Shown: positions 1 through 7,314 of the stretch, in pieces
Layout of the letters: every line of letters starts with the position of its first letter
Position numbering within the stretch: position 1 is the stretch's first letter
NCBI GenBank assembly: GCA_035518815.1
Contig: DATIXG010000113.1
Span: forward strand, 1-11,821
Source: AG25 sp035518815
GTDB lineage: Bacteria > Gemmatimonadota > Gemmatimonadetes > Gemmatimonadales > GWC2-71-9
Length of the DNA stretch: 11,821 nucleotides
Direction of reading: 5' to 3'
The notes under the pieces: generated by a model
The model's database searches: none
Told to the model about the DNA's origin: nothing
The model's input: only the letters and a program-made list of their open reading frames with translations
Position numbers and translations under genes: made by a program

Positions 1-893
1 GTCCTGCTGTCCACCACATCCCTGGCGTCTTGATCGACCGATTGCCAGCGGCCCGAGACCTTCACACCAACGGGGATGCGCCACAAGGGCTCGAAATCCA
101 CGTCCGCCGCCGCGCCGACATCGAGCAACCCGACATCGGACGGGCCATTGAACAGCCCGACGAGGCCGGTCTGCAGGAGCCCCGTGAGACCGAGCCACGG
201 CAATGGAGCGAATGCCGCGCGGACCCCCAGCGTCGCGTTTTGCGCCTTGGAGCTGTTATGGAGCGAATAGCCGGTCAGATCGATCGAGCGGATCACGCTG
301 TCGATCACCGCACTGTCGAGCGTGATCCCTCCGATCGCCTCAAGGCTGTCCAGCACCTTCCCAACGGCGTGTGCCACGCCCTGCACGTATTCGAGCGGCG
401 TGACGGAGGAGAGACGGGTCGAGGAATAGTCCACCGCAACCGAAAGGTAGACCTTGTCGGTCTCCCAGACGCGCGCCATGGCCCCAGCCCCGAAGTTGTA
501 GGTTGCCGACACTCCTTCGGAGAGCAGCGAGGGAGTCTCCGTGCCGAAGCGTCCGAGCCCACCCATGTTGACCTGGAGGGCGAGCCACGGCAGCGCGCGC
601 TGTTGGTACCGGACACCCATGTTGAGAAACCCGACGTCGCCTTTCAGGACGCGCACCACGCTGTCCTCGGCGTTGTACACGGGCACCTCGAGGTTGGGCG
701 CGGTGCCGGCTCCCACGTTGCTCGTCAGGTAGGTGGTGACGAACGGATCAGGGAAGTCGGTCGAGGGCTGAAACACGTGACCACCCAGGGTGCGACCGCG
801 GTTCGATCCGACGTGGCGTGGTTCTTGGGCGCCCAATGACCCCATGCATCCGATCAGCAGCAGGGCGGCGAGCGCGCGGGCCGGGCATACCAT
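1..893 (-). CDS. Exported beta-rich envelope protein (possible lipoprotein), C-terminus beyond window
   Basis: The frame runs open from an ATG at 893 down to base 1, giving 297 complete residues with no stop; the C-terminus lies outside the window. An AAGGAG ribosome site (complement of 900-905) sits 6 nt before the ATG, which fixes the start. The N-terminus is a short signal peptide with a lipobox-like LIGC around Cys16. A competing signal-peptidase-I site (SLGAQ) lies a few residues later, so lipidation is uncertain. The mature part alternates polar and hydrophobic residues and is rich in Gly, Tyr and Trp, for example the segments GVSATYNFGAGAMARVW, KVYLSVAVDYSS and VGVKVSGRW. This pattern suggests an outer-membrane beta-barrel or beta-sandwich. 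I do not recognise a family. It is transcribed away from the rest of the window and need not be functionally linked to it. The coding call is solid; the outer-membrane location is inference. Confidence 0.8.
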   Translation of the reverse strand, partial: MVCPARALAALLLIGCMGSLGAQEPRHVGSNRGRTLGGHVFQPSTDFPDPFVTTYLTSNVGAGTAPNLEVPVYNAEDSVVRVLKGDVGFLNMGVRYQQRALPWLALQVNMGGLGRFGTETPSLLSEGVSATYNFGAGAMARVWETDKVYLSVAVDYSSTRLSSVTPLEYVQGVAHAVGKVLDSLEAIGGITLDSAVIDSVIRSIDLTGYSLHNSSKAQNATLGVRAAFAPLPWLGLTGLLQTGLVGLFNGPSDVGLLDVGAAADVDFEPLWRIPVGVKVSGRWQSVDQDARDVVDSR

Positions 894-899
894 GGAAGG

Positions 900-905
900 C
901 TCCTT
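900..905 (-). promoter_or_regulatory. Ribosome binding site of the minus-strand envelope gene
   Basis: On the minus strand this reads AAGGAG, 6 nt before the ATG at 893. It matches the anti-Shine-Dalgarno sequence well and supports this start. Confidence 0.75.
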
Positions 906-920
906 GACCGCAGGAACGAT

Positions 921-947
921 TCTCGAGAGACGTGCTTTGGATCAAAG
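921..947. promoter_or_regulatory. Candidate operator: two small palindromes in the divergent intergenic region
   Basis: The 202-bp region between the divergent genes contains a perfect 8-bp palindrome TCTCGAGA (921-928) and, 6 bp further, an inverted repeat CTTTG-GAT-CAAAG (935-947). Both lie 28-54 bp upstream of the minus-strand ATG, where a regulator could act. No convincing -35/-10 pair is visible around them. Short palindromes arise by chance, so this is only a candidate. Confidence 0.22.
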
Positions 948-1026
948 AACTGCCTCGCCGGGCACTGAGCAAGTTGTACTTCGGGGCAGCTCCGGGCCCT
1001 CCGCTGGCGGTGCGGCGGCTTCGAGG

Positions 1027-1032
1027 TAAAAT
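1027..1032 (+). promoter_or_regulatory. Possible -10 element (TAAAAT) for the small gene at 1096
   Basis: TAAAAT differs from TATAAT at one position and stands out in a GC-rich region. Transcription would start near 1039, leaving a leader of about 57 nt. No recognisable -35 hexamer lies 16-18 bp upstream. The leader would hold two small hairpins: GCGCC/GGCGC at 1040-1057, and CACCC-GCC-GGGTG at 1073-1085, whose last base is the first G of the ribosome site. Confidence 0.22.
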
Positions 1033-1095
1033 GAGCAAGGCGCCACGGCGTAGGCGCGAGCTGTTCGACCCACACCCGCCGGGTGGAGTGGAACG

Positions 1096-1554
1096 ATGCA
1101 AATGCCGGATCTGTCGGGGTACTACGAGCACCTCCGAAGCGACGGACTTGCTTCACTCACGGTCATCCTGAAGGCGGCGCCAGGCGACGATTCGTTCTTG
1201 CAAGATGATCCAGTGGCCAATGTGACCGTTACTGCCAAGGACCCGGCGACGGGGAAGATCAGCACAAAGTTCTCCCAGATGTCCGCGAGGTCCGGCGAGT
1301 TCGTCGTAGAGATACCGGTTCTCACTGTTGTGGGGGTGCTCGAGGATATTTGGGGTCGCATAAGAAGAAAGCCCAAGCCCGCGCCCACGCCCTACCACGT
1401 GACGATCACGGTCGAGCCACACCCCGACTGGAAGGATCATTACACGCGCAAGGTTTTTCCTTTGGAGGCTGAAGCAGGCTCGACCCCGCGACAACATGTC
1501 TGGATGATGCGAACGGGATCAGGGCACCCACCCGACCGAGCCAGGAGGCCGTGA
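1096..1554 (+). CDS. Small beta-rich protein of unknown function
   Basis: This 152-residue protein starts at ATG 1096 after GGAG (1085-1088, 7 nt spacing) and ends at TGA 1552-1554. I do not recognise the family. Residues about 18-80 look like an extracellular-type beta-sandwich: LTVILKAAPGDD, a VANVTVTAKDPATG strand-turn typical of carboxypeptidase-regulatory or Ig-like folds, then GEFVVEIPV. A basic and Pro-rich linker (RRKPKPAPTP) leads to another strand (YHVTITVEPHP). There is no clear signal peptide or membrane segment. Codon use is less GC-biased than in its neighbours: two ATA, two tandem AGA, and several TTT, CCT and GTT codons, which could mean recent acquisition. The C-terminal 20 residues look disordered. 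It lies 151 bp upstream of the sulfatase. The frame, ribosome site and strand pattern support coding, but the gene is short and could be spurious. Confidence 0.55.
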   Translation: MQMPDLSGYYEHLRSDGLASLTVILKAAPGDDSFLQDDPVANVTVTAKDPATGKISTKFSQMSARSGEFVVEIPVLTVVGVLEDIWGRIRRKPKPAPTPYHVTITVEPHPDWKDHYTRKVFPLEAEAGSTPRQHVWMMRTGSGHPPDRARRP

Positions 1555-1578
1555 ACCGACTCGAACGTGTGCAGGTTC

Positions 1579-1597
1579 GGACCCAAGCCTGGGGTCC
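1579..1597 (+). terminator. Weak hairpin after the small gene
   Basis: GGACCC (1579-1584) pairs with GGGTCC (1592-1597) across a 7-nt loop, 25 bp after the stop at 1554. A second 5-bp stem, CGAAC/GTTCG (1562-1566 and 1575-1579), overlaps it by one base and would compete. There is no T-tract, so intrinsic termination is doubtful. Confidence 0.2.
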
Positions 1598-1693
1598 CGG
1601 TCTGCCCTAAGGTGCAATACCTCCCCCCTGTTGCTCGCTGCACGTTGCCACGCAGACCGGATCCACCCGATCGCAGACCACGCCGACTCCCCC

Positions 1694-1699
1694 AAGGAG
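1694..1699 (+). promoter_or_regulatory. Ribosome binding site that sets the start of the first sulfatase
   Basis: AAGGAG lies 6 nt before GTG 1706. The frame is open further upstream to a TTG at 1631, but that start would place 25 non-hydrophobic residues before a good lipoprotein signal. The site and the signal peptide both point to GTG 1706. Confidence 0.85.
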
Positions 1700-1705
1700 A
1701 CTTCC

Positions 1706-4069
1706 GTGAATCGTGGCTTGACCCGTGGTGCCCTGATCCTCGGCGCGGCCCTGATCGCGGCGTGCAGCAGGCGGGCGGCACCACAGCAGGCCGCGGAGAC
1801 GGGCGAGATGGACCGCTCCGTGCTCCCGATTCACGAGCCGACGCCCGCAGCGATCACCGAGCTCGACGCGCGCAACGCGAAGGCCCCGCCGCGCTTTGAG
1901 GTGAGAGCGCCCCACGGGGCGCCGAACGTGGTGATCGTGCTGATCGACGACATCGGCTTCGGTCACAGCAGCGCCTTTGGCGGACCGATCCACATGCCCA
2001 CCCTCGAGCGGCTCGCGGCGGGCGGTCTGCGATACAATCGCTTCCACACCACCGCGCTCTGCAGCCCGACGCGCATGGCGCTCCTGACCGGCCGCAACCA
2101 CCACGCGAACAACGCCGGGGCGATCATGGAGCTCGCGACCGCATTCCCGGGCAACACGGGGGTGCGCCCCGGGACCATAACGCCCCTCGCGGAGATCCTG
2201 AGACTGAACGGGTACAGCACGGCCGCCTTCGGCAAGTACCACGAGACGGCGCCGTGGGAAGTCTCCGTGTCCGGTCCGTTCGATCGGTGGCCCACCCATT
2301 CCGGGTTCGACAAGTTCTACGGGTTCATCGGGGGCGAGACGAACCAGTGGGCGCCGGCCATCTACGACGGCACGATCCGGATCGAGCCGCCACACCGCCC
2401 GGGGTACCATTTCACGACGGACATGACGGATCAGGCGATCAAGTGGGTGAGCGCGCAGCACTCGCTCACTCCCGACAAGCCCTTCTTCATGTACTTCGCC
2501 ACCGGCGCCACGCACGCCCCGCACCAGGTGCCGAAAGAGTGGATCGCCAAGTACAAGGGGCAGTTCGCGGACGGGTGGGACAAGCTCCGCGAGCAGACCT
2601 TCGCGCGCCAAAAGAAGCTCGGCGTGATCCCCGCCGACGCCAAGCTCACGCCCCGGCCCAAGGAGATCCCCGCCTGGGACGCCATGAGCGCCGCCCAGAA
2701 GCGCTTGTTCGAGCGCCAGATGGAGACCTTCGCCGGGTTCGCGGAGCAGACCGACTATGAGGTCGGCCGGCTGGTGTCGCAGCTCGAGTCGATCGGCGCG
2801 CTCGACAACACGATCTTCTTCTACATCGTGGGCGACAACGGTGCGAGCGCCGAGGGCGGACCCGAGGGCACCTACAACGAGATGATGGCGTTGAACGGGA
2901 TCGTGGGGAAAGCCGATCAGATGATGAGCCACATTGATGACTGGGGCGGCCCCACCACGTTCCCCCACTTCGCGATCGGGTGGGCGTGGGCGGGCGACAC
3001 GCCGTTCCAGTGGACCAAGCAGGTGGCCAGCCATTTCGGGGGCACGCGGAACGGCATGGTGCTGTACTGGCCCAACCATATCAAGGCCAAAGGTGAAATC
3101 CGCTCACAATTCCATCACGTGATCGACGTGGCGCCGACGGTGCTCGAGGCGGCCCACATTCCCGAGCCCACTACGGTGAACGGGATCACGCAGCGACCGA
3201 TGGACGGTGTCTCGATGCTCTACACCATCGACGATGCCAAGGCGAAAGACCGCCGCACCACCCAGTACTTCGAGATGTTCGGCAACCGCGGCATCTACCA
3301 GGATGGGTGGGTCGCCTGCACGCGGCATTCGATCCCGTGGTTGATGGTGGCGAACCCTCCGTTGAAAGACGACGTGTGGGAGCTGTACAACGTGGACAAG
3401 GATTTCAGCGAGGCCGACAACCTGGCCGCGAGCCAGCCCGAGAAGTTGAAGCAGTTGCAGGAGGTCTTCATGCAGGAAGCCATCAAGAACCACGTCTTGC
3501 CGATCGACGACCGGCGCTCGGAGCGCTTCGACCCCGCCATCGCCGGGCGGCCTGACCTGATGGGCGGGCGGAAGACCCTCACGGTCTACGACGGCATGAC
3601 GGGCATGATGGAGAACGCCTTCATCAACGTGAAGGGCGTGCATCACACCATCACGGCCGAGATCGAGCTGAGCGACGCGCATGCGAGCGGCGTGATCATC
3701 GCCCAGGCCGGCTACTTCGGCGGCTGGACGCTGTACATGAAAAACGGCCGGGTGCATCACGAGTACAACTGGTTCGCGCTCGAGCGTACCAACATCGCCG
3801 CCCCAGCGGCCCTCGGCCCCGGCAAGCACACCATCGTGTACGAGTTCATTCCCGATGAAGCGAAGCCAGGCACCGGTGGCAAGTCCATCATCACGATCGA
3901 TGGCAAGAAGGCCATCGAAGGACATATCCCCAAGACGCAGCCGTTCGCGTTTTCTGCGGATGAAGGCGCCGATGTAGGCGTAGACGGCGAGACCAACGTG
4001 TCCCCGGACTACAAGCAAGGGGACAATCAGTTCACGGGGCACATTACCACGGTGAGGATCGATCTATGA
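1706..4069 (+). CDS. Arylsulfatase, lipoprotein, AtsA/AtsD-like large subfamily
   Basis: Hydrolyses sulfate esters outside the cytoplasm (family knowledge; substrate unknown). The GTG start gives 787 aa, close to the large mycobacterial AtsA/AtsD-type arylsulfatases as I recall them. Residues 1-20 form a lipoprotein signal with lipobox IAAC (Cys20), so the enzyme is probably membrane-anchored. Visible catalytic and Ca-site elements: Asp81-Asp82 (VLIDDIGFG), the CSPTR signature with Cys119 (the residue converted to formylglycine), Lys177 and His179 in GKYH, a THAPH block with His270, Asp377-Asn378 (GDNG), and Lys438 before GGTRNG. The last ~165 residues (from about 623) form a beta-rich jelly-roll-like domain ending in GHITTVRIDL, shared with the second sulfatase in this window. 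Its TGA overlaps the next ATG in ATGA, implying translational coupling to the phosphatase fusion. No sulfatase-maturation enzyme is nearby. The GKYHE variant departs from the KxHN form in the paralogue and may alter the substrate pocket. Confidence 0.95.
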   Translation: MNRGLTRGALILGAALIAACSRRAAPQQAAETGEMDRSVLPIHEPTPAAITELDARNAKAPPRFEVRAPHGAPNVVIVLIDDIGFGHSSAFGGPIHMPTLERLAAGGLRYNRFHTTALCSPTRMALLTGRNHHANNAGAIMELATAFPGNTGVRPGTITPLAEILRLNGYSTAAFGKYHETAPWEVSVSGPFDRWPTHSGFDKFYGFIGGETNQWAPAIYDGTIRIEPPHRPGYHFTTDMTDQAIKWVSAQHSLTPDKPFFMYFATGATHAPHQVPKEWIAKYKGQFADGWDKLREQTFARQKKLGVIPADAKLTPRPKEIPAWDAMSAAQKRLFERQMETFAGFAEQTDYEVGRLVSQLESIGALDNTIFFYIVGDNGASAEGGPEGTYNEMMALNGIVGKADQMMSHIDDWGGPTTFPHFAIGWAWAGDTPFQWTKQVASHFGGTRNGMVLYWPNHIKAKGEIRSQFHHVIDVAPTVLEAAHIPEPTTVNGITQRPMDGVSMLYTIDDAKAKDRRTTQYFEMFGNRGIYQDGWVACTRHSIPWLMVANPPLKDDVWELYNVDKDFSEADNLAASQPEKLKQLQEVFMQEAIKNHVLPIDDRRSERFDPAIAGRPDLMGGRKTLTVYDGMTGMMENAFINVKGVHHTITAEIELSDAHASGVIIAQAGYFGGWTLYMKNGRVHHEYNWFALERTNIAAPAALGPGKHTIVYEFIPDEAKPGTGGKSIITIDGKKAIEGHIPKTQPFAFSADEGADVGVDGETNVSPDYKQGDNQFTGHITTVRIDL

Positions 4070-5721
4070 AGACCGCACGCATCTCTGCCCTGTTCGGCAC
4101 CGCTTTGGCGTTCACCCTCGGCGGGAATCCCACCCCCGCCGTTCGCGCCCCCGACCCCCTGCCCTCCTGGATCGATGGCAAGGCCAAGCAGTCCATCGTC
4201 GCCTTCGTCACGCGGGTGACAAGGCCGGGGTCGCCGGACTTCGTCCCGGTCGCCGAGCGCATCGCCGTGTTCGACAACGACGGCACGCTCTGGTGTGAGC
4301 AGCCGTTGCCCGTGCAACTCTATTTCGTGCTCGATCGCGTGAAGGTGCTCGCCCCGCAGCATCCCGAATGGCAGACCACGGAGCCGTACGCCTCGGTGCT
4401 CAAAGGCGATTTGAAGGGCGTTGCCGCCGGCGGCGAGCGCGGGCTCATGGAACTCATCATGGCCACGCACACCGGCATGACGACGGACGACTTCGATCGG
4501 ATCGTCAAGGACTGGATCGCGACCGCGAGGCATCCGGAAACGGGCAAGCATTACACCGACATGGTCTATCAACCGATGCTCGAAGTGCTCGCCTATCTGC
4601 GCGCCAACGGCTTCAAGACCTTCATTGTGTCCGGCGGCGGCATCGAGTTCATGCGCGCCTGGGCGGAGCAGGTGTACGGCATTCCGCCGGAACAGATCGT
4701 GGGCAGCAGCGTCAAGACGCAGTTCGCCATGCGCGACAGCCAGCCCGTGCTGATCCGTCTGCCCGAGCTGAACTTCAACGACGACCGAGACGGCAAGCCG
4801 GTCGGCATCAACCAGCACATTGGCCGCCGCCCCATCGCCGCGTTCGGCAACTCCCGGGGCGATCAGGAGATGTTGGAGTACACCCAGGGCGGCGGCGGGG
4901 CGCGCTTCATGCTCTTGGTGCTGCACGACGATGCGGCGCGCGAGTATGCGTACGGCCCGGCCCGCGGCTTGCCGGACGCCAAGCTCGGCGCCTTCCCGCC
5001 CGCGCTGGATGACCTGGCGAAGCGGAAGGGCTGGACCGTGGTCAGCATGAAGAACGATTGGAAACAGGTGTTTCGGGCCGAGCAGTCCCCGGTGATCGCG
5101 ATCGACATCCTGTTGGAGCCGGACGCCACGATGCTCAAGCAGGCGCAGGCCAACAACACCCGCCTGCTCAAGGTCTACCCGAAAGGCTTTGCCCTGGATG
5201 CCGCGCACCGCCCGCACATCACGCTGCTCCAGTGTTTCGTCCGCACGGCCGACCTCGACAAGGTTTATGCCGCCGCTCAGCAGGTGGTCGCCGCTGCCGG
5301 CGTGAACGGCCTGAAGCTCGAAGCGTTCAAGTTCTACTATGCCCCGACGGGGGCGACCGGCGTCGCGGGCATTTCCGCCAGGCCGACGCCGCAAATCATC
5401 AAGCTGCAAGCCGACATCATCGCCGCCGTGAAACCCTTCATGCTCGAGTCCGCCACCATCGGCGCGTTCACCGCTCCCCACGACGATCCCGCGACCGACG
5501 CGGCGATGATCAAGTACGTGTCGACGTTCGTGCCGAACATGACGGGGGTGCGCTTCAATCCGCACGTCAGCACCGGCGTCGCCCCGCGGGCGTATCTCGA
5601 CAGCATGCTCGCCGAACCGTTCACGGCGTTCACCTTCTCGCCGGCGGGCGCGGCCGTGTTCCAGCTCGGCCCCTACGGTACGGCGGCCAGGAAACTCAAG
5701 GAATTGGGTTTGAAGCCTTGA
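4066..5721 (+). CDS. Exported HAD phosphatase fused to a 2H phosphoesterase domain
   Basis: This 551-residue protein starts at an ATG that overlaps the sulfatase stop (ATGA). The N-terminus (KTAR, then a hydrophobic run to about residue 20) is a Sec-type signal; the cleavage site is unclear. Residues ~50-337 are a SerB-like HAD phosphatase: motif I FDNDGTLW (Asp70 nucleophile, Asp72 acid/base), motif II IVSGGG (Ser189), and motif IV FGNSRGD (Asp266), ending in a WTVVSMKNDW tail typical of the stand-alone family. Directly after it, residues ~342-551 form a 2H phosphoesterase (LigT/CPDase-like), with paired motifs HITL (His384) and HVST (His500). 2H enzymes act on 2',3'-cyclic or 2'-5' phosphodiesters; HAD enzymes remove phosphomonoesters. 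A fused pair could open a cyclic phosphate and then dephosphorylate it, which is inference. No frameshift or internal stop marks the junction. The TGA overlaps the TTG start of the next gene. Confidence 0.9.
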   Translation: MKTARISALFGTALAFTLGGNPTPAVRAPDPLPSWIDGKAKQSIVAFVTRVTRPGSPDFVPVAERIAVFDNDGTLWCEQPLPVQLYFVLDRVKVLAPQHPEWQTTEPYASVLKGDLKGVAAGGERGLMELIMATHTGMTTDDFDRIVKDWIATARHPETGKHYTDMVYQPMLEVLAYLRANGFKTFIVSGGGIEFMRAWAEQVYGIPPEQIVGSSVKTQFAMRDSQPVLIRLPELNFNDDRDGKPVGINQHIGRRPIAAFGNSRGDQEMLEYTQGGGGARFMLLVLHDDAAREYAYGPARGLPDAKLGAFPPALDDLAKRKGWTVVSMKNDWKQVFRAEQSPVIAIDILLEPDATMLKQAQANNTRLLKVYPKGFALDAAHRPHITLLQCFVRTADLDKVYAAAQQVVAAAGVNGLKLEAFKFYYAPTGATGVAGISARPTPQIIKLQADIIAAVKPFMLESATIGAFTAPHDDPATDAAMIKYVSTFVPNMTGVRFNPHVSTGVAPRAYLDSMLAEPFTAFTFSPAGAAVFQLGPYGTAARKLKELGLKP

Positions 5722-7130
5722 TTGCCGCCATCACGACGGTCTTTTACCTCGCCGGGATTGTCGCGGCCGTCGAGGCCGTCATGACGGTGCGGACGGCACA
5801 GGGCGCGATCGCGTGGTCCGTGTCACTCGTCTCGTTTCCGTTCGTCGCCCTGCCCGCCTACCTCGTCTTCGGCCGCAGCAAGTTCGCGGGTATGGTCGCC
5901 GCGTACCGGCAACGCAAGGACGAGATCGACGGCCTCATCGAGGAGGTGCAGCGCAACCTCGATGCCTCTGCGGTGCCGGACGACGATCGCCCGTCGGTTT
6001 ATCGGGCGATCCAGCGGCTGTCGGGCATGAAGCTCACGCGGGGCAATCGCGCGCAGCTCCTGATTGGCGGCGAGGCGACGTTCGACAGCATCCTGTCCGG
6101 CATCGCCGCCGCGCGGGACTACGTGCTCGTCCAGTTCTACATGTTTCACGACGATGGGCTGGGCCGGCGCATGCAGCAGGCCCTCGTCGAGCGCGCCAAG
6201 GCCGGCGTGCGCGTGTTCATGCTCTACGACGAGGTCGGCAGCAAAGGGCTGCCGGGGAGCTACACGGATGCACTGAAGGAGGCCGGCGTGCAGGTCTCGT
6301 CCTTCAAACCGACCCAGGGATGGCGCAATCGGTTCCAGGTCAACTTCCGCAATCACCGCAAGATGGTCGTGGTGGACGGCGTGACGGGGTGGGTCGGCGG
6401 TCACAACGTCGGCGACGAATATCTCGGGCTCGATCCCGCCTTCAGCCCGTGGCGGGATACGCACGTGCGCCTCGAAGGTCCGGTCGTCACCCAGCTCCAG
6501 ACCGTCATCGTGACCGACTGGTTCTGGGCGACGCATGAGCTCCCCAAGCTGAATTGGGTACCGCGAGCGGCGCCCGGGGGCAACGTGGCGGCCCTGATCG
6601 TGCCGTCCGCGCCCACGCAGCGCCTCGAGACCGCGGGCCTGATGTTCACGTCGGCACTGCACTCGGCGCGCGAGCGGATCTGGCTCTCGGCCCCGTATTT
6701 CGTGCCCGATGAGGCCGTCACGAAAGCCCTCGCGCTCGCGGCTCTGCGCGGGGTCGACGTGCGGGTGATCACCACGGGCAAAGGCGACAGTCTCGCCGTC
6801 TTCATGGCCGCGTTTCACTACATCGATCAGCTCCGCGAGCTCGGCATCAAGTTCTACGCCTACGCGCCGGGCTTTCTGCACGAAAAGGTCGCCCTCGTCG
6901 ACGACGATGTCTCCACCGTCGGCACGGCGAACTTCGACAATCGCTCGTTCCGGCTGAATTTTGAAGTGACGGCGGTGATCGTCGATCGCGCCTTCGCCGC
7001 CGAAATGGAAGCGATGTTCCAGCGGGATTTCGCTCATGCTCGAGCGATCGATCCGGCCGAGCTCGACAAGAAACCGTTCTGGTGGCACCTCGGCGTTCAG
7101 GTTTCGCGCCTGGCCGCGCCCGTGCTGTAG
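5718..7130 (+). CDS. cls: Cardiolipin synthase-type phospholipase D family enzyme
   Basis: Cardiolipin synthases of this type join two phosphatidylglycerols, or exchange headgroups, at the inner membrane. The chosen start is TTG 5718, overlapping the previous TGA in TTGA. It gives 470 aa, near the usual ~480, and preserves two N-terminal membrane helices (residues ~3-22 and ~33-50). The next in-frame ATG (5781) would destroy the first helix. The nearest Shine-Dalgarno-like AAGGAA is 14 nt upstream, so initiation probably depends on coupling to the gene before. Two complete HxKxxxxD motifs are present: His213 (HRKMVVVD, followed by GGHN) and His388 (HEKVALVD, followed by GTANFDNRS). A WRDTHVRLEGP block sits between them. 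Since the neighbours are ester hydrolases, headgroup transfer on other lipids is possible instead of cardiolipin synthesis. Family assignment is firm; the substrate is not. Confidence 0.9.
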   Translation: MIAAITTVFYLAGIVAAVEAVMTVRTAQGAIAWSVSLVSFPFVALPAYLVFGRSKFAGMVAAYRQRKDEIDGLIEEVQRNLDASAVPDDDRPSVYRAIQRLSGMKLTRGNRAQLLIGGEATFDSILSGIAAARDYVLVQFYMFHDDGLGRRMQQALVERAKAGVRVFMLYDEVGSKGLPGSYTDALKEAGVQVSSFKPTQGWRNRFQVNFRNHRKMVVVDGVTGWVGGHNVGDEYLGLDPAFSPWRDTHVRLEGPVVTQLQTVIVTDWFWATHELPKLNWVPRAAPGGNVAALIVPSAPTQRLETAGLMFTSALHSARERIWLSAPYFVPDEAVTKALALAALRGVDVRVITTGKGDSLAVFMAAFHYIDQLRELGIKFYAYAPGFLHEKVALVDDDVSTVGTANFDNRSFRLNFEVTAVIVDRAFAAEMEAMFQRDFAHARAIDPAELDKKPFWWHLGVQVSRLAAPVL

Positions 7131-7167
7131 CAGCGCGCGGCGAGGCGCTCCGCCCGGATAGCACCAA

Positions 7168-7181
7168 AGGGCAATAGCCCT
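7168..7181 (+). terminator. Small hairpin downstream of cls
   Basis: AGGGC-AATA-GCCCT forms a 5-bp stem with a 4-nt loop, 38 bp after the cls stop. It lacks a T-tract, so it is a weak terminator candidate at best and transcription may continue into the second sulfatase. The rest of the 184-bp gap (7131-7314) shows no convincing promoter. Confidence 0.25.
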
Positions 7182-7302
7182 CCCACATGCAAATGAGTCA
7201 CTTCGTCGTCGTGAAGGACTTCCGGAACCCCTGACCGTTCCCACCGTGCAACTGGCCCGGCACCCTCCAGAATCGCTCCGCCCTCCAGCGCTATTCACAG
7301 CC

Positions 7303-7308
7303 AGGAGA
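7303..7308 (+). promoter_or_regulatory. Ribosome binding site that sets the start of the second sulfatase
   Basis: AGGAGA lies 6 nt before ATG 7315. The frame stays open upstream to a GTG at 7246, but those 23 residues are charged and Pro-rich and would precede a typical signal peptide. ATG 7315 is therefore preferred. Confidence 0.85.
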
Positions 7309-7314
7309 AGAGAA

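Noticed and set aside
30..839. Plus-strand open frame over the first gene.
   Set aside because: The minus strand has a ribosome site, a signal peptide and a beta-rich protein; this frame is Arg/His-rich without motifs.
1631..1705. Upstream TTG start for the first sulfatase.
   Set aside because: It would put 25 polar residues ahead of a lipoprotein signal; AAGGAG is spaced for GTG 1706.
1607..3079. Long minus-strand open frame opposite the first sulfatase.
   Set aside because: Mirror of a GC-rich coding frame; Arg/Gly/Val-rich without domains, while the plus strand carries a complete sulfatase.
4027..5565. Long minus-strand open frame (over 500 codons) opposite the HAD-2H gene.
   Set aside because: Low-complexity product with no motifs; the plus strand has both enzyme domains with catalytic residues.
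5058..5717. A plus-strand frame that extends the cls frame upstream and would give a 690-residue protein.
   Set aside because: It overlaps the 2H domain of the preceding gene in another frame, its residues are Arg/Ala/Gly-rich without domains, and the 2H motifs in the true frame are intact.
1096..7201. Shared ATGCAAATG string at 1096 and 7187.
   Set aside because: Nine bases without extended similarity; coincidence rather than a repeat or attachment site.
7220..7227. Palindrome TTCCGGAA in the gap before the second sulfatase.
   Set aside because: Only 8 bp, with no repeat elsewhere nearby and no promoter next to it.
7187..7234. Tiny open frame encoding MQMSHFVVVKDFRNP before the second sulfatase, a possible leader peptide.
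   Set aside because: There is no ribosome site, no run of regulatory codons and no alternative hairpins around it; probably chance.
7246..7314. Upstream GTG start for the second sulfatase.
   Set aside because: It would bury the signal peptide; AGGAGA is spaced for ATG 7315.
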